IMG/VR virus record: IMGVR_UViG_3300036832_000855 | Location: 1-64,000 of that record | Source of the DNA: a virus | Strand: one strand, 5' to 3' | DNA length: 64,000 nt | Part shown: positions 40,247 to 47,762 of the stretch, in pieces | Numbering within the stretch: position 1 is the stretch's first letter | How the letters are laid out: each line of letters starts with the position of its first letter | Program-made: the position numbers and the translations under genes | Notes under the pieces: model-generated | What the model saw: only the letters and a program-made list of their open reading frames with translations | Told to the model about the DNA's origin: nothing | Database searches by the model: none

Positions 40247-40266
40247 GGCCCCGGCGTACCGGGGCC
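40247..40266. terminator. GC hairpin between the 334-aa gene and rusA
   Basis: GGCCCCGG-CGTA-CCGGGGCC, an 8-bp perfect stem with a 4-base loop, in the 43-bp gap. Terminator or processing site. Confidence 0.55.
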
Positions 40267-40272
40267 AGTCGC

Positions 40273-41277
40273 TCAGCCCGCCAGTCGGTCCCTCGCGCGC
40301 CGAGCGTTCAGCCTCTCGATCGCGCGCGCCGCGTTCGCCTTCTCGTTCGGTGGCGCCGCCGGATCGGCCATGAGCCGCTCGCAGTCGACAATCTTCCGCT
40401 GGATCCCGAGATCGTCCATGTGCGCCATCGTGGTCGCCAGAGACGTCTCTGTCCACTTGTCCAGGATGTTGAGGTAGTCGAAGATCCGCACCGTGGTGCT
40501 CTGCGTCGTCTCCGACCAGTCCAGGTCCGGCAGGTCGTAGGACTCCAGCACCCGCACCGCCTCCATGATCGGGATCATCACGTCGTGGTACAGGTCCGTA
40601 TCCCCAGCCTTGCGCTTCGTGTACAGCTCGCGCAGCGGCTTGCCCGACTCCTTCTTCTGCTTCTTGGGCCGCAGCGGCGCCTCGACGCCGTGTACCCGTT
40701 CGACGGCTTCGATCGCGGTGCAGACCTCTCCGTAGCTGCCGTTGCTCAGTGTCTTGCCCGACAGACCCGCCTCCTCGACGGCTGCGGTGGGCCATTCGTC
40801 GGATTGCGCCTTCGATGTGGCAACGATCCTCTCCCGGTCCCACCCTCGCCGCGCCCGGTCACGAACCCACTCCTGTACCGCGGGCACGCGGGACAGTGAA
40901 GGCTTGCCCTCGGTGAACGTCGGCTCGGTCGGCTTCCTGGTCTTGGCCCTCTTCTTGGGCGCGGTCTTCGGCCTGTCCGCGCGCTTGGCCTTCTGGTAGG
41001 CCGTGTTCCATGCCGGACGATCGGCGTTATTACCTAGGTAATAACGCCATGCTTTCGCGCAAAAGACAACGTGAGGCTGGCCGTACGGCTTGCCGGTCCG
41101 CGTGTTGATCCACCCGGCCGCTACTTCCACCTGCGTCATCCCGCCGTCGAGTAGCCGAACGACTTCCTCCGCCTGCGCCCAGCGAGCGTCATCGGCGGAT
41201 CCCTCGGCCGCGGCGATCTCCTGCTCCAGCCTGTTCAGTTTCGCGGTCGCCTCGACCGCGCGTGTTTCCTCGTGCAT
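40273..41277 (-). CDS. Unknown replication-region protein (334 aa)
   Basis: ATG after AAGGAGAAGAC. The N-terminal helix (VEATAKLNRLEQEIAAAEGS) is followed by an HTH-like region (VVRLLDGGMTQVEVAAGWIN), a basic linker (KKRAKTRKP) and a helical C-terminal half (MIPIMEAVRVLESYDLPDLD). Perhaps a DNA-binding protein. The coding region contains a perfect 26-bp AT-rich palindrome at 41023-41048. Confidence 0.55.
   Translation of the reverse strand: MHEETRAVEATAKLNRLEQEIAAAEGSADDARWAQAEEVVRLLDGGMTQVEVAAGWINTRTGKPYGQPHVVFCAKAWRYYLGNNADRPAWNTAYQKAKRADRPKTAPKKRAKTRKPTEPTFTEGKPSLSRVPAVQEWVRDRARRGWDRERIVATSKAQSDEWPTAAVEEAGLSGKTLSNGSYGEVCTAIEAVERVHGVEAPLRPKKQKKESGKPLRELYTKRKAGDTDLYHDVMIPIMEAVRVLESYDLPDLDWSETTQSTTVRIFDYLNILDKWTETSLATTMAHMDDLGIQRKIVDCERLMADPAAPPNEKANAARAIERLNARRARDRLAG
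41023..41048. repeat. Perfect 26-bp AT-rich palindrome inside a gene
   Basis: A perfect inverted repeat centred on CTAG (half-site GGCGTTATTACCT), with far lower GC than its surroundings. Candidate binding or origin site. Confidence 0.75.
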
Positions 41278-41300
41278 GTCTTCTCCTTATAGGACGAGCA

Positions 41301-41328
41301 GGGGCGAGCGCCCTAAGGCGCCCGCCCC
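41301..41328. terminator. GC hairpin upstream of the 334-aa gene
   Basis: Two-part stem GGGGCG and GCGCC paired with GGCGC and CGCCCC around a CTAA loop, with a one-base mismatch bulge, in the gap between the genes at 41277 and 41338. Likely a terminator or attenuator. Confidence 0.6.
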
Positions 41329-41337
41329 GTAATGCTC

Positions 41338-42069
41338 CTACTCGTCGCCGCCCTCGTCGGCGTCGCTGCCGCTGCCGTTTTCCTTCCCGGCCTCGATCGA
41401 GCGCTTGATCCTGTCGGTCCCAGCCTTCAGCCCGTCCTGGGCCTCGTTCTTGAACTCGTTGAGGAACGCAGTGCCGTGCTCGGGCACGCGGCCGACGGCC
41501 AGCTCCATCATGACCGAGTGCTTGGTCATCGCGGCCTTGATCTTCTTCCGCTGAGGTGCGGAGAAGTCCTCCAACAGTGACCGCTTGTTCCGGGTCACGT
41601 AGATCCCGGCCTCCTTGCGGGACACCTGTCGACGGCAAAGGATCCCCTCGCCGTTGAGTTGCGCCTGGACCGGGCCGTCCGGATCCATGTTGGTGAGGCG
41701 CCAGATATCCCCATCGAGGATGTCGTAGACGAGCCTCGCCACCGGCGGATCCGCCGTCTCGGCTGCTGCGGCCTTGCTGAGACCGAACAAGTCCCGGACC
41801 ATCGCTGAGCGGGTCCAGTACACCTTGTCGCGGTCTCCCGGGGTCACGACGACGCAGTTCTCCACGACGCCCGTGTAGATGCGAACCGCAAGCCCGTCGC
41901 GGTCCGGCTCCCCGTTGTCCAGGAGAAGCCCCTGATTGGCGTACGCCAGCAGGGCCTCCTTCTGGGCCAGCCCGTACAGCTCCTCCGCCGAGCGGAGATC
42001 GGGCTGGTCTTGAGACTCGTCCTGAGCCTCGCCCTCGGGCTCCTCCGGAGCCCCCTGTTGTGAGTCCAT
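41338..42069 (-). CDS. Unknown acidic protein (243 aa)
   Basis: N-terminal 35 residues acidic and glutamine-rich (DSQQGAPEEPEGEAQDESQD). The core has WTRSAMVRDLFGLSKAAAAE, ILCRRQVSRKEAGIYVTRNK and a basic helical stretch (PQRKKIKAAMTKHSV). The C-terminus is acidic (GSGSDADEGGDE). First gene of the leftward replication cluster under site 14. No family recognised. Confidence 0.55.
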   Translation of the reverse strand: MDSQQGAPEEPEGEAQDESQDQPDLRSAEELYGLAQKEALLAYANQGLLLDNGEPDRDGLAVRIYTGVVENCVVVTPGDRDKVYWTRSAMVRDLFGLSKAAAAETADPPVARLVYDILDGDIWRLTNMDPDGPVQAQLNGEGILCRRQVSRKEAGIYVTRNKRSLLEDFSAPQRKKIKAAMTKHSVMMELAVGRVPEHGTAFLNEFKNEAQDGLKAGTDRIKRSIEAGKENGSGSDADEGGDE

Positions 42070-42101
42070 TTGGACCCCTTTCACCTAAGGCCTGCGGGAG
42101 G

Positions 42102-42121
42102 CGCCCTCGCATTTGAGGGCG
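42102..42121. other. Leader hairpin of the 243-aa gene
   Basis: CGCCCTC-GCATTT-GAGGGCG, a 7-bp perfect stem between promoter site 14 and the ATG at 42069. Possible attenuator or mRNA stabiliser. Confidence 0.45.
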
Positions 42122-42143
42122 GCCCCCGGCGGCGTTTCGACAC

Positions 42144-42161
42144 ATCGTAGCGCATCGTGTC
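42144..42161 (-). promoter_or_regulatory. Operator-promoter site 14
   Basis: Shorter variant GCGCA-TCG-TGTC at 42150-42161 with minus-strand TACGAT at 42144-42149. It sits between the leftward replication genes and the XRE gene, the position of a control switch. Confidence 0.55.
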
Positions 42162-42201
42162 AAGCCCTGCCGCCGCCATAGCGCCTCAAGGCCACCGCGG
42201 G

Positions 42202-42207
42202 TATCCT
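42202..42207 (+). promoter_or_regulatory. -10 hexamer of the XRE gene, leaderless
   Basis: TATCCT ends seven bases before the ATG at 42215, so the transcript is predicted to begin at the start codon. Confidence 0.5.
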
Positions 42208-42214
42208 ACCGGCA

Positions 42215-42469
42215 ATGAGCGCAGTGTCCGGTCGCCCCAACGCCGACCTTCTCCAAGCGAGGGTCGCCGCCAACATCCGCCTCGCGCGAGATCGTCTCAA
42301 GCTGAGCCAGCGCCAGTTCGCGCGCTTGCTCGACATCGACCCGATCCAGGTCAGCCGGTGGGAGCGCGGACTCAACACCCCGAACACGGCCAACATCATC
42401 GCGATCGCCGCTGCGGTCGACGTCGACCCGGCCTGGTTCTACGCCGAGCACGACACCGACGTCACCTAG
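42215..42469 (+). CDS. XRE-family repressor-like protein (84 aa)
   Basis: A compact Cro/C1-type helix-turn-helix: NIRLARDRLKLSQRQFARLL, DIDPIQVSRWERGLNTPNTA, then IIAIAAAVDVDPAWFY, the classical five-helix layout. There is no C-terminal cleavage or dimerisation domain. It is flanked by operator-family sites at 42144-42161 and 42469-42489, the latter overlapping its last codon. This makes it the best candidate for the protein that binds the dispersed palindromes. The link is inferred, not shown. Confidence 0.8.
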   Translation: MSAVSGRPNADLLQARVAANIRLARDRLKLSQRQFARLLDIDPIQVSRWERGLNTPNTANIIAIAAAVDVDPAWFYAEHDTDVT

Positions 42470-42489
42470 CGCACAACGCGTGCTATCCT
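42469..42489 (+). promoter_or_regulatory. Operator-promoter site 15
   Basis: GCGCA-CAACG-CGTGC at 42469-42483 next to TATCCT at 42484-42489. It drives 42516-44230 rightward. Confidence 0.7.
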
Positions 42490-42515
42490 CAGTCGAAATC
42501 GACCGAGGAGTACCG

Positions 42516-42800
42516 ATGGATAAGCAGTCACCGCGCCAGCGCAACCACCGCCTGGTCACCCACAACGTCCCGCTGACCTGGCAGGGGCCAGGCGACGTCC
42601 ACGACACCATGGAGCGCGACATCTGGCGCGAGCTGGGCAAGGCGATCATCGACGTAGACGAACAGCTTGCGGAGCTGGCCGGATGGCACAGCACCGAGGT
42701 GAGCCGACTCATCCGGAAGGTGAACCGGCTGCGCGAGATGGCCGACAAGGCGTACGAGTGGCACGCGGGAAGGCCCGTACCGACCAAGGAGGCGTCGTGA
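42516..42800 (+). CDS. Unknown helical protein (94 aa)
   Basis: ATG after CGACCGAGGAGTACCG. MDKQSPRQRNHRLVTHNVPL, then DIWRELGKAIIDVDEQLAEL and HSTEVSRLIRKVNRLREMAD. Helical; the last segment could be an HTH. Function unknown. Confidence 0.55.
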   Translation: MDKQSPRQRNHRLVTHNVPLTWQGPGDVHDTMERDIWRELGKAIIDVDEQLAELAGWHSTEVSRLIRKVNRLREMADKAYEWHAGRPVPTKEAS

Positions 42801-42994
42801 CCGTCAACGCATCGAGCAGCCATGGCGACCGCTGGGTCGAAGTCGAGACTGAGGACCAGTGGGTGTATCTCCGGATCTACAAGAACGCAGATGACCGCGA
42901 ATACGAGCTGATCTTCGATACGACGCAGGCGCTCGCCCTGAGTGCCGAGCTGGACCTGGTGATCGCGGCGGCCGCGCCCGAGGAGCACCAATGA
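42797..42994 (+). CDS. Small unknown protein (65 aa), GTG start
   Basis: GTG at 42797 overlaps the upstream TGA. WVEVETEDQWVYLRIYKNAD, then EYELIFDTTQALALSAELDL, a small beta-beta-alpha protein. Function unknown. Confidence 0.6.
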   Translation: MTVNASSSHGDRWVEVETEDQWVYLRIYKNADDREYELIFDTTQALALSAELDLVIAAAAPEEHQ

Positions 42995-44031
42995 CGAGCA
43001 GGCTCACGTCGTACAGCAGCGACAACGGGATGCGGAAGGCTGCGCGCGAGCGCGGCCTGGGCGTCAAGAAGGAGCGCGACTCGCAGTACCAGGCCGGGGC
43101 GTGGGACGTCCGCCACGTGTGCAGCAGAGAGCGCCTGCTGCGCGGATCACGCGACGAAGCGGCAGCGTTCATCGCCGCCTACGACCCGGGCAAGGAGCGC
43201 CTCGGGATCATCGGGGCGATCCCGAAGCTCGTGGTCTTCGCCCCAATGGTCGACTGGCCCGGCGTACGCGACGAGGACAGCGGATTCGAGTACGCCTGGG
43301 AGAACCTGGAACGCGTACAGAAGCTGCTCGCCGACTTCGAGCCGGGATCGCACTGGGTGCGTCCCGAAGCACCACCAGAGCCAGGGCTCGGAGAGGCGCT
43401 CCTCGGGTGGCGCGGCGGGGTCCTGGAGACGATCAACATGCGCCGCGACCTCACGAACCTATACCTGACCGACCTCTCGCCGCTCAAGGCGATCGAAGAC
43501 GAGGGCGAGCGACGTCGCGCGGCCACGGAAGCCGGGCGCCTGCGAGCGCTCATCGACTACGTGCTGGAGCGCCGGGCAACCTGGCCCGAGATCGCCGCCG
43601 AGGAGAAGGCGATCCTGCTCGAAGCCGAAGCGATCGCCTCGATGCGCTCAGACCACGGCCGCCACGGCGACGCCGCCGAGAACCGCGTCTTCCGGCTCAC
43701 CAAGGCCGACGAGCGCGAGGTCAAGCTGAACGAGCGCCGAGCCGCGCTCGACAAGCGGCTCGGGATCGACACGGTGCGCCGCTACTGGTGGCCGCCGATC
43801 CGCGAAGCGCGCGAAGGCATCGAGAAGCTGCAAGCCGAGATCGTCGCCGGTCACCACGTCGAGAACCTCCCCCGGATCCACGAGCGCCTCGAAGAGCTGG
43901 CGAAGCTGATCTCGTACACCGACCGGCTCGCGCAATCCGCCGACCTGCGCGAACGCGCACGCAAGATCCGCCAGTCCAAGGGCGACAAGCAAGGACTCGC
44001 CGAACCCCAATCCGCAGAGGAACAGTCATGA
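42991..44031 (+). CDS. Unknown coiled-coil protein (346 aa)
   Basis: N-terminal domain about residues 1-120 (YSSDNGMRKAARERGLGVKK, IIGAIPKLVVFAPMVDWPG), then long charged helices (ERRRAATEAGRLRALIDYVL, LTKADEREVKLNERRAALDK, RIHERLEELAKLISYTDRLA). Likely an extended helical or oligomeric protein. No family recognised. Confidence 0.55.
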   Translation: MTSRLTSYSSDNGMRKAARERGLGVKKERDSQYQAGAWDVRHVCSRERLLRGSRDEAAAFIAAYDPGKERLGIIGAIPKLVVFAPMVDWPGVRDEDSGFEYAWENLERVQKLLADFEPGSHWVRPEAPPEPGLGEALLGWRGGVLETINMRRDLTNLYLTDLSPLKAIEDEGERRRAATEAGRLRALIDYVLERRATWPEIAAEEKAILLEAEAIASMRSDHGRHGDAAENRVFRLTKADEREVKLNERRAALDKRLGIDTVRRYWWPPIREAREGIEKLQAEIVAGHHVENLPRIHERLEELAKLISYTDRLAQSADLRERARKIRQSKGDKQGLAEPQSAEEQS

Positions 44032-44230
44032 CCAACCCAGACCCGTGGGTGCTGATGGAGGACAACAATCCCGACGCCCGCATCCACCTCTACCACCACC
44101 CTGCAACTGGATCCAGCGCGTGCAACTCAACGAGCCGGTGAGCAAGCGCCGCCTGTCCGAATGCGCCGGGCACCCCTGGTGCCACCGCTGTCAGGAACTC
44201 CCGATGTTCGCGCACATGCCACAGCCCTGA
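44028..44230 (+). pseudogene. Small zinc-site protein, apparently frameshifted
   Basis: MTNPDPWVLMEDNNPDARIH followed by LYHHP ends in frame after 37 codons. The next frame continues CNWIQRVQLNEPVSKRRLSE, then CAGHPWCHRCQELPMF, which has the cysteine/histidine content expected for the same small zinc protein. One missing base near 44100 would join them. Alternatively two tiny genes, the second from GTG at 44119. Confidence 0.4.
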
Positions 44231-44235
44231 GGCCA

Positions 44236-44676
44236 TCAGGCCAGGTCGCGCCGTTCGTACAGGCAGAGCTTCCCGTACTTCCACGCGAGCCTTCGGCCCT
44301 TGATCAGCCTCTCCGCTCGCGCCCACGCCTGCGCACGCGGCGCCTGAATCTGCCGCTGGATGTCACGCCAACGGATCAGACCCGAATCCTGCACGATGGC
44401 CAGAATCCCCTGGTCGATCTCCCGCCGCCGCTCGCCACGACTCCGGGGAGCAACACGCGGCTGGTGGTAGCGCCGGTGGCACGGCCCGCACAGCACCGTC
44501 AGGTCCCCCGGCAGCTCACGGCCCACGCGCTCGTAGGTGCGGTGGTGGACGTGCAGCACCGGCGCGGCCACGTTGCAGAGCTGACAGCGTCCGCCCGCCC
44601 GCTCGATCGCCTCCTCGCGCTTCGCTCGCCAGGCGGCGCTCTCTAGATACTCCCGATACGCCTTACCTCTCTTCAT
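44236..44676 (-). CDS. HNH endonuclease (146 aa)
   Basis: CQLCNVAAPVLHVHHRTYER and LTVLCGPCHRRYHQ show the HNH catalytic histidine in a zinc-binding CxxC frame, with basic flanks. The C-terminal half (SGLIRWRDIQRQIQ...) may recognise DNA. ATG at 44676 follows GAGGAGGCAGGCCC; a longer start at 44781 is possible. Tail to tail with the preceding rightward operon. Confidence 0.75.
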   Translation of the reverse strand: MKRGKAYREYLESAAWRAKREEAIERAGGRCQLCNVAAPVLHVHHRTYERVGRELPGDLTVLCGPCHRRYHQPRVAPRSRGERRREIDQGILAIVQDSGLIRWRDIQRQIQAPRAQAWARAERLIKGRRLAWKYGKLCLYERRDLA

Positions 44677-44952
44677 GGGCCTGCCTCCTCTATCCGAGGG
44701 AGAGTTCGGAGCAGGGCTGGGCTCTAGTCGCGGCCAGAAACCGCAACCGGCCTTCCATCCGATGGAGCCGTCCGTCGACATGGGAGGGCCAATCGAGCTA
44801 GGCGGCTGGTGGGTAGTCCCGCCCTGCGCTCTCCTGAGTTAGTCCCCCTCGGCGCGACCCGAGAGGCCACCAGTCCCCCTTGCTGTCGCCCTGAGGGGGT
44901 ATGGGCGTCCGCGCCCGGGCCTACACTGGAGCCTCTTCTTGGTGGAAGACCT
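44677..44952. other. Intergenic region without a recognised gene
   Basis: About 276 bases upstream of the HNH gene, between it and the primase-helicase terminator. I see no operator-family site, tRNA or convincing reading frame. It must contain the HNH promoter; none is clear. Confidence 0.4.
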
Positions 44953-44955
44953 TGG

Positions 44956-44975
44956 GCCCCGGTTGGCGCCGGGGC
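44956..44975. terminator. Terminator hairpin after the primase-helicase
   Basis: GCCCCGG-TTGGCG-CCGGGGC, a 7-bp perfect stem, 16 bp beyond the leftward stop at 44991. Confidence 0.6.
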
Positions 44976-44990
44976 TCGCCTATTTCAGGG

Positions 44991-46805
44991 CTAGTCACCG
45001 GCGGTCAGCAGCTCATCTTGCAAGCGGTAGATGTTGTCGGCCTTCCGGCGCGCCTGCTCCTTGTAGATCCCGTAGCCGCCGAGCTTCTTGAGCGTGTTCT
45101 CCAGGGCGCCCGCGGTGACGTCGTGGCCCGCACGGTGCAGCGCGTTCTTGATCTGCCCGTACGTCGCGAACCCGCCGGACGAGTCGCGGATCAGCTCGTA
45201 CACGAACTGGCGCCGATCGAAGCTCGGGGTCGGCTCGATGTCGACCAGTTTCTCCGACTGCGTCTCGGGCTGGAGTGCGTAGCCGGTGATCCGGCTGAAG
45301 TTCACGTTCCAGTGCGAGCCGACGGGCCGGTGGCCCTGCTCGGCGACCTCGCCTTCGCGGTCCTTCCACAGGTGCAGCCACGATCGGCTCTGCGACTTGC
45401 GCTCGATCCCGAGCAGCATCTCGGCGCCCCACTGCCAGGCGGATGAGCCGAACAGGTCGTGGACCGTGAGCGGCTGATCGTCGCGCGCCTTGCGGCAGTG
45501 CATCGGCAGCAGCAGGCTGAAGCCGTAGCGCTCGCGCCAGTCGTCGAACCGGCGCATCAACTCGACGGCCGCTTGCGTGTCGTTCGGGTCGCCGCGCGTG
45601 AGCTTGTACAGCGGGTCGAGCGCGACGATGTCGTAGTGCCCGTCGTAGAAGATCCGCTCCATCCGCTCGATCGCCTCCTTGTCCGAGTCGAGCGCGAGCC
45701 CGTCCGGCACCTGGAGGTACTTGACGCGGTCGCTGTCCTGTAGGCCGACCTCGCGGATCCGGCGCTTGACGGTCCGGCGGCCCTGCTCGACGTCGACCAC
45801 GAGCGCACGGAGATCGCCGCGGCCCTCCCAGTTCAGGAACGGTCGGCCGTAGCAGGCGGCGGCCGTCATGTGCAGCACAAACGTCGTCTTGCCGTGGCCG
45901 GTCCAGCCTCCGACCACGATCCGGTGGCCCTTGTAGATCAGCGGGCCGAGCAGATAGCCCTCGGTGTCGGGGTCGGGGAGCTGCATGAACTCGCGGGCGC
46001 TCAGCACCTGCATGCGCTCGGGCTCGACCACGACCTGGTTGTCCGGGTCGACGTCGACCAGGGTCTTGAGTCCGTACCCAGCGGCGACGTGGTCGGTGAC
46101 GTCCTTGCCGACGGCGGGCTGGCGCACGATCACCTTGGCGGCGACACCCTTGAGCGCCTGGTAGACAGCGTGCGCGTGCTCCTGGCCGGGCCGGTGGCCG
46201 GTCTTCGGGTCGACCGGGTCGACGTCCTGGATGATCAGCACGTTGGCGCCGCGGAGCGTCTCGGTGTACTCGTCCCGCCACTTCCCGGCGCCGCCGGGGC
46301 AGGTCGTCGCCACCTTGCCCTTGCCCTCCAGGGTGTGGACATCCCTCTCGCCCTCGACGAGGCAGACCAGCTCACGGGCCTTGACCGCCTCGATCACCTT
46401 CGGCAGCCGGTAGAGGACGCGCCGGACGTCCTGGATCCCCCACTCGCCGTTCGGTCGGCGCTGGCGGAAGTCCTTCGGGCTGAAGCGGACCACCTGGAAC
46501 AGCGGCTTGCCGTCCTCGTCGGTGTAGTCGTAGCTCGCGACCTCGACCCGGTCGGTCGGCTGCTCCTCCAGCTCGAACAGCTCGCGGACGTCGAGGCCGA
46601 GCGCACGGGCGAGCTGGTCAAGCGTGCATCCGGCGTGGCAGAACACGAGCGCCCGGCCGTCGTCGCCCTGGTCGAGCTTGAAGCTCGGGTCGCGGTCGTC
46701 ATGCGCCGGGCACTTGGCCGTCCAGCCGTGCTGCTCGCTGCCGCGGGCGTTGCAGTCGAGCGCCCACAGTCGGGACAGCACCTTCTCTACCGCCTCAGAC
46801 GGCAT
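44991..46805 (-). CDS. Primase-helicase: zinc finger, Toprim and RepA/DnaB-like ATPase (604 aa)
   Basis: Zinc-binding primase finger CPAHDDR (C32, H35) and FCHAGC (C56, C60); Toprim domain LVEGERDVHTL (about 149-159) and IIQDVDPVD (about 191-199); RecA-fold ATPase with Walker A GGWTGHGKTTF (299-309), a helix and Walker B-like VALDPLYKL. The C-terminal 100 residues contain a winged helix (FATYGQIKNALHRAGHDV). It would unwind the fork and prime DNA synthesis. ATG at 46805 preceded by AGGTCTC. No DNA polymerase is visible in the window. Confidence 0.85.
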   Translation of the reverse strand: MPSEAVEKVLSRLWALDCNARGSEQHGWTAKCPAHDDRDPSFKLDQGDDGRALVFCHAGCTLDQLARALGLDVRELFELEEQPTDRVEVASYDYTDEDGKPLFQVVRFSPKDFRQRRPNGEWGIQDVRRVLYRLPKVIEAVKARELVCLVEGERDVHTLEGKGKVATTCPGGAGKWRDEYTETLRGANVLIIQDVDPVDPKTGHRPGQEHAHAVYQALKGVAAKVIVRQPAVGKDVTDHVAAGYGLKTLVDVDPDNQVVVEPERMQVLSAREFMQLPDPDTEGYLLGPLIYKGHRIVVGGWTGHGKTTFVLHMTAAACYGRPFLNWEGRGDLRALVVDVEQGRRTVKRRIREVGLQDSDRVKYLQVPDGLALDSDKEAIERMERIFYDGHYDIVALDPLYKLTRGDPNDTQAAVELMRRFDDWRERYGFSLLLPMHCRKARDDQPLTVHDLFGSSAWQWGAEMLLGIERKSQSRSWLHLWKDREGEVAEQGHRPVGSHWNVNFSRITGYALQPETQSEKLVDIEPTPSFDRRQFVYELIRDSSGGFATYGQIKNALHRAGHDVTAGALENTLKKLGGYGIYKEQARRKADNIYRLQDELLTAGD

Positions 46806-46828
46806 GAGACCTCCACGCGGACGGACGA

Positions 46829-46849
46829 GACCGAGCACACGATGTGCGC
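46829..46849 (-). promoter_or_regulatory. Operator-like site 16, weak promoter
   Basis: A perfect-spacing palindrome GCACA-CGATG-TGCGC at 46835-46849, but the adjacent minus-strand hexamer is TCGGTC, a poor -10. It may be a pure binding site in front of the primase-helicase gene. Confidence 0.55.
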
Positions 46850-46923
46850 TCCGATCGGCAGACGGCTCACGTTACACGCGGCCACGGGCCGAGGCAAGCC
46901 GAAAGATGCCGCAGTTTGCGGGT

Positions 46924-47268
46924 TCAGTCCAGCGGAGCGGCTGACAAGACCTGCGCGAAGTGTCGGCGCTCGGTGCCGACGCGGAACCCTCGATCCTTGA
47001 TCGGCGGGAACGCCACGTACTCGACCTCCAGCTCCAGCACTACCTTGATCCGGTCGCCCTCAGCGAACTGCCCCTGCACCGCCATCGGCGGCACCGGCGC
47101 CAGCTTCAACGTCGAGTCCGACAGGTCGTATTCCGAGCCCAGGTCGAAACTGAGCTGCTCCGCCGTGCCCACGATCGGGGAACCCAGCACCGCCACGTCC
47201 ATGTCTTCCAGCGACTCTTTCTCGCCCTGCTCGTCGACTACCTGGCCGTTGCTTTGCTGCTTCGCCAT
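46924..47268 (-). CDS. Unknown acidic protein (114 aa)
   Basis: ATG after CCAAGGAGAACACG. Glutamine/glutamate-rich start (AKQQSNGQVVDEQGEKESLE), then a beta-rich domain (AVQGQFAEGDRIKVVLELEV, YVAFPPIKDRGFRVGTERRH). Position before the primase-helicase suggests a replication accessory role, but no family is recognised. Confidence 0.55.
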   Translation of the reverse strand: MAKQQSNGQVVDEQGEKESLEDMDVAVLGSPIVGTAEQLSFDLGSEYDLSDSTLKLAPVPPMAVQGQFAEGDRIKVVLELEVEYVAFPPIKDRGFRVGTERRHFAQVLSAAPLD

Positions 47269-47635
47269 CGTGTTCTCCTTGGGGATCAGGGTGCGGTGTG
47301 TGTCCCGTCGATGGCGCCGGGTAGTAGCGAGCGATCCACCAGTCGAGCCCCAGCTCGTTGATGAACTCCCAGTTCTCCGCGGTGAGCAACGTGCGTGGCA
47401 TACGCCGGAAAGCGCTCGTGTGCCGCGCGTGGCATCGCTCACAAAGTGCGATACCGCTGCGGGGATCCCAGACGAGGGTGCCGGGATCTAGACGGCGCTC
47501 GCGCTCGACGCGCTCAAGCCTCGCCTGCGTGATCACGTGATGACCCTGGACGCGCACTCTCCCCTTGCACACGACGCAGGGTTTGGGGGGTCGGCCGACT
47601 ACCTTCCGGTGCCACGCCCGAGCCGGATCTTTCAT
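47060..47635 (-). CDS. HNH endonuclease-like protein with out-of-frame tail (191 aa)
   Basis: CVVCKGRVRVQGHHVITQAR and GIALCERCHARHTSAF give an HNH core with GHH. After NWEFINELGLDWWIARYYPA the reading frame runs 209 bp into the next gene in another frame, giving a low-complexity Arg/Gly tail. Either a genuine long overlap or a lost stop/frameshift near 47270-47300. Confidence 0.6.
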   Translation of the reverse strand: MKDPARAWHRKVVGRPPKPCVVCKGRVRVQGHHVITQARLERVERERRLDPGTLVWDPRSGIALCERCHARHTSAFRRMPRTLLTAENWEFINELGLDWWIARYYPAPSTGHTPHPDPQGEHDGEAAKQRPGSRRAGRERVAGRHGRGGAGFPDRGHGGAAQFRPGLGIRPVGLDVEAGAGAADGGAGAVR

Positions 47636-47762
47636 GGAGCGGGCGAGGACGGTCGGGACACGGACGGCACTCTACGCTCGATCTGAGACGTGTTGGTACT
47701 TCGATTCAGATGACGTCCGATCCACCTGCTTGCATCCCTCCTCCCGACCGAGGAGACACCAC

